Below, one piece after another: positions 60,611-64,000 of a DNA stretch of 64,000 bases (its first letter is position 1; the number at the start of each line of letters is the position of its first letter). The notes under the pieces were generated by a model. It was not told where the DNA came from. It searched no databases and was given only the letters and a program-made list of their open reading frames with translations. Origin of the DNA: Arctopsyche grandis (Eukaryota; Arthropoda; Insecta; Trichoptera; Hydropsychidae). Location: assembly GCF_051622035.1 (NCBI RefSeq), contig NC_135356.1:2294001-2358000 (forward strand), in the 5' to 3' direction. The translations under genes were made by a program, and so were the position numbers.

Positions 60611-61104
60611 GTGCGTTTTGATAATAAAAAAAATATTGAGATAAAAGAACCAATCCTTATTAACGTGGTTGATTGAAAAATTTGCAAAATAAGCTCATAA
60701 TATAATATAAATTGTAAGAAAAAAGTATATTTTTGACTTTTAAAATTCGCTAGACAATTAATTATAAATATTTTAAATCAATGAAATATCATAATCAATA
60801 GAAAAAACATCCGACTTTGGATTCAAATACTCACCTTTGACACAGCAATACTAGATTTTGAGATAAATACTGCAAAAGACAAAAATCTGTAATAATTGCG
60901 CATTTTTTCAATGCTTATTTTTTTTTAATTTATACCAGAAAGGCCTAACAGGTAACCCCAGTTCCTGGCCAGAACCATTGCAAATTTTATTAGTATTATA
61001 CAAAGTAAATACATATAAATGAACATCCACAGAGACATTGTAAATTTGCAGCATTTTTAAATAATTCAGCGAAATTCGAGATTGCTGGAAATTCAAGATT
61101 TGCG
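60611..61104. other. AT-rich spacer
   Basis: Nothing recognised. Confidence 0.3.
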
Positions 61105-61285
61105 AGAAAATGGGTAAGGTTGCCAATTTGTTAAAACCGTTTCAATGAAAATCAGATAAATTGGCGAACTCTGGTAGGAAACGATCCACCCTTAGTCACA
61201 AATTCAAGGTCTGGCCAACAGAAACCAGTGGGATTTGAACCCGTGACCATTATATGCTAACCACTGGTATATTCTGCTGGTTAAA
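61105..61285 (-). mobile_element. tRNA-derived SINE, copy 8
   Basis: Minus strand: CAGCAGAATATACCAGTGGT (A-box region), CACGGGTTCAAATCCCACTG (B box), TTGTGACTAAGGGTGGATCG and TTTATCTGATTTTCATTG. Head-to-head with copy 9. Confidence 0.8.
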
Positions 61286-61289
61286 TCTG

Positions 61290-61690
61290 AGAGGCGTCGG
61301 GTTCGATCCCATGAGCTGACCTCGATTGAAAATAATTATATATCTGTAGTGCTGCTGGTCAGACTTGGATATTTGTGACTCCAGGTCGATCGTTTCCTAT
61401 CAGAGTTTGCCAATTTTATCTGATTTCATTGTTGAAACGGTTCCAGATTAAATTGGCTAAAAACCTTCATACCTACTATATCATCACTATTCGAGTATGA
61501 TTAATGTACAATAAAATTTATATACAATTCATAGATGTCTCGTTAATTTGCGAGTTTTCAGTGTCTCGCGATCCAGCGACTTGTGTAATAAAAAATGCTG
61601 CATTGTTTGTAATTGCCCAGGAAGGCGCATTGGGGTTTACTTGTAAGGCCTTCCTGGTATACAAATGTAATAAATAAATAAATAAACGAG
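61290..61690 (+). mobile_element. tRNA-derived SINE, copy 9, with 3' hairpin tail
   Basis: Starts at the B box (GTCGGGTTCGATCCCATGAG), then GACCTCGATTGAAAATAATT, ATTTGTGACTCCAGGTCGAT, TATCAGAGTTTGCCAATTTT, AATGCTGCATTGTTTGTAAT. It ends in the perfect hairpin CCAGGAAGG...CCTTCCTGG (61617-61656) and a TAAATAAATAAATAAA tail. Best 3' end of the family; the A-box half is lost against copy 8. Confidence 0.85.
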
Positions 61691-61966
61691 AAGAAGCCAA
61701 CATAAATCAATGTCATGTTCGAATTTAGTGGATCAAACCTGGTATACGAATTTAGTGGATCAAACTTGGTTGTGGCTATTTTTAGGTACTATATCTGCAA
61801 ATTATTGGCTATTTGCAGGCACTATATCTTTTTGCTGCTGTGATATCTACCGATATTTTTGTGAATTGGAACATATACTTAGATGTAGTAAAAGTAATTT
61901 ATTGTTACAAACAAAAGAAGATTATTTTTTTTCTCTTGGGTTCTAAAGTCTGTTGTTTATATTTCA
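61691..61966. other. intron end before exon B
   Basis: A 27-bp direct duplication (ATTTAGTGGATCAAACCTGG / ATTTAGTGGATCAAACTTGG) at about 61724-61770, then a pyrimidine-rich acceptor region (TTTTTTTTCTCTTGGG). Confidence 0.6.
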
Positions 61967-61967
61967 G

Positions 61968-62180
61968 TGCTGAACGTAGCTGCTGGCAAAGCACCCATGC
62001 AGATCAGCAGCGAGCAGGGTGGAGTACCACAATGTGCCATCGACGGAAGTACTTCGGCCTTCTTCAGAGCAGACACATGCACATTGACCAAGCCAGAACG
62101 AATGCCATGGTGGTACGTGAACCTGCTGGAGCCGTACATGGTGCAGCTGGTGCGACTCGACTTCGGCAAACCCTGTTGCG
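61968..62180 (+). CDS. fw: furrowed-like exon B: first half of F5/8C (fucolectin-like) domain
   Basis: Exon of the same gene as exon A. Acceptor ATTTCAG ends at 61967 and donor GTAAGT starts at 62181. Its first two bases complete the codon left by exon A, giving a Val in PFC-V-LNVAAGK, and it ends with one base of a Gly codon. The peptide opens with NVAAGK, the usual start of fucolectin/tachylectin-4-type F5/8C domains. It continues with an AIDGS motif, PWWYVNL (the family normally has WWxVDL, so the Asp is Asn here) and ends RLDFGKPCCG with the vicinal cysteines typical of this domain. The domain is a jelly roll that can bind carbohydrate or calcium; binding by this copy is inferred. A GTG-initiated ORF covers the exon but starts at its acceptor G and should not be taken as a gene start. 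Confidence 0.87.
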
Positions 62181-62273
62181 GTAAGTTCTCTCATCTGGTA
62201 CCCAGTTGCTTCACATGCACATACATATGTACGTACGTACGGCATAACTGTACCTGGGTAACTGCTTTCAGGT
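62181..62273 (+). other. short intron of the furrowed-like gene (93 bp)
   Basis: GTAAGT donor and CTTTCAG acceptor interrupt the F5/8C domain. Splicing restores a Gly codon (CCG-G-ANT) and an uninterrupted domain. It contains a small TACATATGTACG-type palindromic repeat. Confidence 0.88.
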
Positions 62274-62704
62274 GCCAACACTCCAGCGACGATGGTAGTC
62301 AGAGTTGGAAACAATCGACCGGACCTGGGCATCAACCCCATCTGCAACAGGTTCACTGGTTTCCTCGAGGAGGGCCAACCCCTGTTCCTGCCGTGCAACC
62401 CTCCCATGCCTGGAGCCTTCGTCAGCGTCCACCTCGAGGTGGCCAATCCTGCCCAACTGTCCATCTGCGAAGCTTTCGCCTACACGGACCAAGCCCTGCC
62501 CATCGAGAGGTGTCCTCAGTTCAGGGATCAGCCTCCAGGAAGCACGGCCACCTACAACGGAAAGTGTTACATCTTCTACAACAGACAGCCCCTCAACTTC
62601 TGGGAAGCTCAGGCCTTTTGCGCTGGACGGGGTGGAACTTTGGTCAACGAAAGCAATCCCGCATTGCAAGGTTTCATCAGCTGGGAGCTGTGGAGGAGAC
62701 ACAG
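62274..62704 (+). CDS. fw: furrowed-like exon C: end of F5/8C domain plus start of C-type lectin domain
   Basis: Follows exon B after a 93-bp intron (donor GTAAGT at 62181, acceptor CTTTCAG ending 62273). The first two bases complete a Gly codon and the donor GTGAGA starts at 62705, leaving two bases over. The first half completes the F5/8C domain (VVRVGNN strand, conserved cysteines, LSICE near the end). After ERCPQF a C-type lectin domain begins: YNGKCYIFY, then NFWEAQAFCAGRGGTLV, the characteristic WxxAxxxC-GG-LV helix region, and an N-E-S glycosylation sequon. The domain is cut by the splice site before its WIG and carbohydrate-binding parts, which must lie on a later exon; none is seen up to 64000. 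Drosophila Furrowed acts in planar cell polarity and eye/bristle development through homophilic adhesion; the same role here is inferred from homology. Confidence 0.87.
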
Positions 62705-63689
62705 GTGAGATACGTATATATGTGTATTGATGTCATAGTTAAAGCCGCGCGAAAAAACCAAATATCTAGTACTTAAAAGTGGGTACGACTTAACTGTACA
62801 TTGAGAAAATACTTTGTATCTTAAAAAAAATGTTTGTGCATTAAAAATTTGCATTATTTTCGGTGCATTAAACAATCTCGTATTGTACATCGAATAAAAT
62901 ATTTTGGCACTATAAAGTGACCATTAAATAAAAATATGAAACGATCATTCAAAAAATAGATTTTAGCATTAGAATAGATACAAAAAGATACGTTGCAGTC
63001 TTCCGCTATTGACAACTGTCAACTGTCAAAAGTTTTCACTTTTGTTTACGTATTGCGTATGAATGATGATGTCAGGTCGTAGAACCGAAGCCAAGGTCGT
63101 AGGTGTCGAAGAGTAAAAAAGAAGGAATGCAGTAGAGAGAAGTCGTTGTCGGTTCGTATTTTGGTCATTGTAATGCACATTTAAGTAGCAAACATCCGCT
63201 TTTTAAGTAGCAAATAATTTAATTTTAAATAGCAATGAAAAGTTTTGTAATGCAATCTGTATCCATCGTTTAGAAATGCACACAATTTTTTTGCTATGTA
63301 CAGAAACTTTTTTGTAATGTACAAAAAATTTTTTTAAATGCACATTTATTGTATAAAATGGACGTTTAAATTGTCCCTCTTTAAAATAGTGGTAAAGAAG
63401 AGTACAAACATTTTATATCGCTGTTACGTGCAAACTATGACGAACGTTCAGATCATTATATTACAATATATAATAAGAAATTAACACTTGCCACACAGTG
63501 ATGGATAGCGAGTGACCAGGACTTATATTATATTTTATATCTCCAAATATACTGAATTGTTTTCATATTTTATGTCTTCCTCTTTAAAACCTCTATGATT
63601 CGAATTATGTCATTACAAAATAAAAACATTGATCAATATCAACAGAAATAATTATTTTCGTGGGAAGCCCCGTGTACACGTGCCTCACA
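62705..63689. other. intron after exon C
   Basis: Starts GTGAGA. Between about 62790 and 63360 short motifs repeat irregularly (TGCATTAAAAA/TTTGCATTA, AAGTAGCAAA, GTAATGTACA/AAATGCACA), giving a loosely repetitive A/T stretch. The second half of the C-type lectin domain is not found here. Confidence 0.45.
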
Positions 63690-63870
63690 GCTGCAAGAGC
63701 GAGGGGGAATTCAATACGCGCCGCGCTCAATGATATCCGCCTTGGAATGACGGCTCTGCTTCAGCCGCCATTTTTTCATATCTTGCACTTATTTTATATT
63801 ATTCGACGTTTAATGCATGATTAAAAATGATTTTTATAGCTAATTACAATAAGATTTTGCATTACTTTTT
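63690..63870 (+). repeat. dispersed repeat R4, copy 2
   Basis: ATGATATCCGCCTTGGAATG, ACGGCTCTGCTTCAGCCGCC and TTATATTATTCGACGTTTAA, as at 49.6-49.8 kb. Confidence 0.6.
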
Positions 63871-64000
63871 AAAACCACACATTTTTAACTCCAGCACAGT
63901 TCTTAGCGAATATTTTCCCGGCGTTACCAAATCCAACGAACACTTTTTCGTAGGATTTGGCCGTAATTTTACATTGTTTTCACTCTCATATCAACATAAA

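Noticed and set aside
61964..62776. Additional long ORFs in other frames and on the minus strand over exons B and C
   Set aside because: Shadows of the GC-rich furrowed-like exons; only one frame has lectin-domain residues and matching splice phases.

Overview
The window is AT-rich nuclear DNA from an insect, judged by the one recognisable host gene (a furrowed-type cell-adhesion lectin) and by the repeat content: RTE/BovB-like and Jockey-like LINEs, tRNA-derived SINEs, Helitrons with CTAG ends, TTAA-flanked MITEs and many palindromic TACATATGTA motifs. I cannot name the order or species from the sequence.

Host gene. Three plus-strand exons belong to one gene. Exon A (5693-5890) encodes one complete Sushi/CCP domain. 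Exons B (61968-62180) and C (62274-62704) encode an F5/8 type C (fucolectin-like) domain followed by the first half of a C-type lectin domain. Splice phases match across both junctions (1/1). The order CCP, fucolectin-like, C-type lectin is that of Drosophila furrowed (fw), a selectin-like planar-polarity adhesion protein. Exons A and B are separated by an intron of about 56 kb; B and C by only 93 bp. The signal-peptide exon lies upstream of exon A and is not confidently identified. The rest of the lectin domain and the expected further CCP repeats and membrane segment lie past the right edge.

Intron. Nearly everything else is transposon debris in the giant intron, much of it nested. The best-preserved element is a complete RTE/BovB-like LINE (17060-20365) with one intact 1029-codon endonuclease-reverse transcriptase ORF and an 11-bp target duplication. 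It sits inside a roughly 0.5 kb piggyBac-like MITE, which has two more copies in the window. Other families are 3' fragments of a Jockey-like LINE (eight copies, four with clear target duplications), at least two further LINE families, degenerate RTE fragments, nine tRNA-SINE pieces, three non-autonomous Helitron families (including an 85-bp mini-Helitron), a Foldback-like family with internal tandem repeats, hAT-type MITEs (one with a perfect 8-bp target duplication), a broken Tc1-like transposase and three long (TA)n arrays.

Possible function inside the intron. A CpG-rich island at about 37.8-38.2 kb could be an internal promoter or enhancer. A coding-like stretch on the minus strand at 23.2-23.7 kb could be part of a nested gene. 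Neither is proven. I found no CRISPR array, rRNA or intact tRNA gene, and no prokaryotic-type system.
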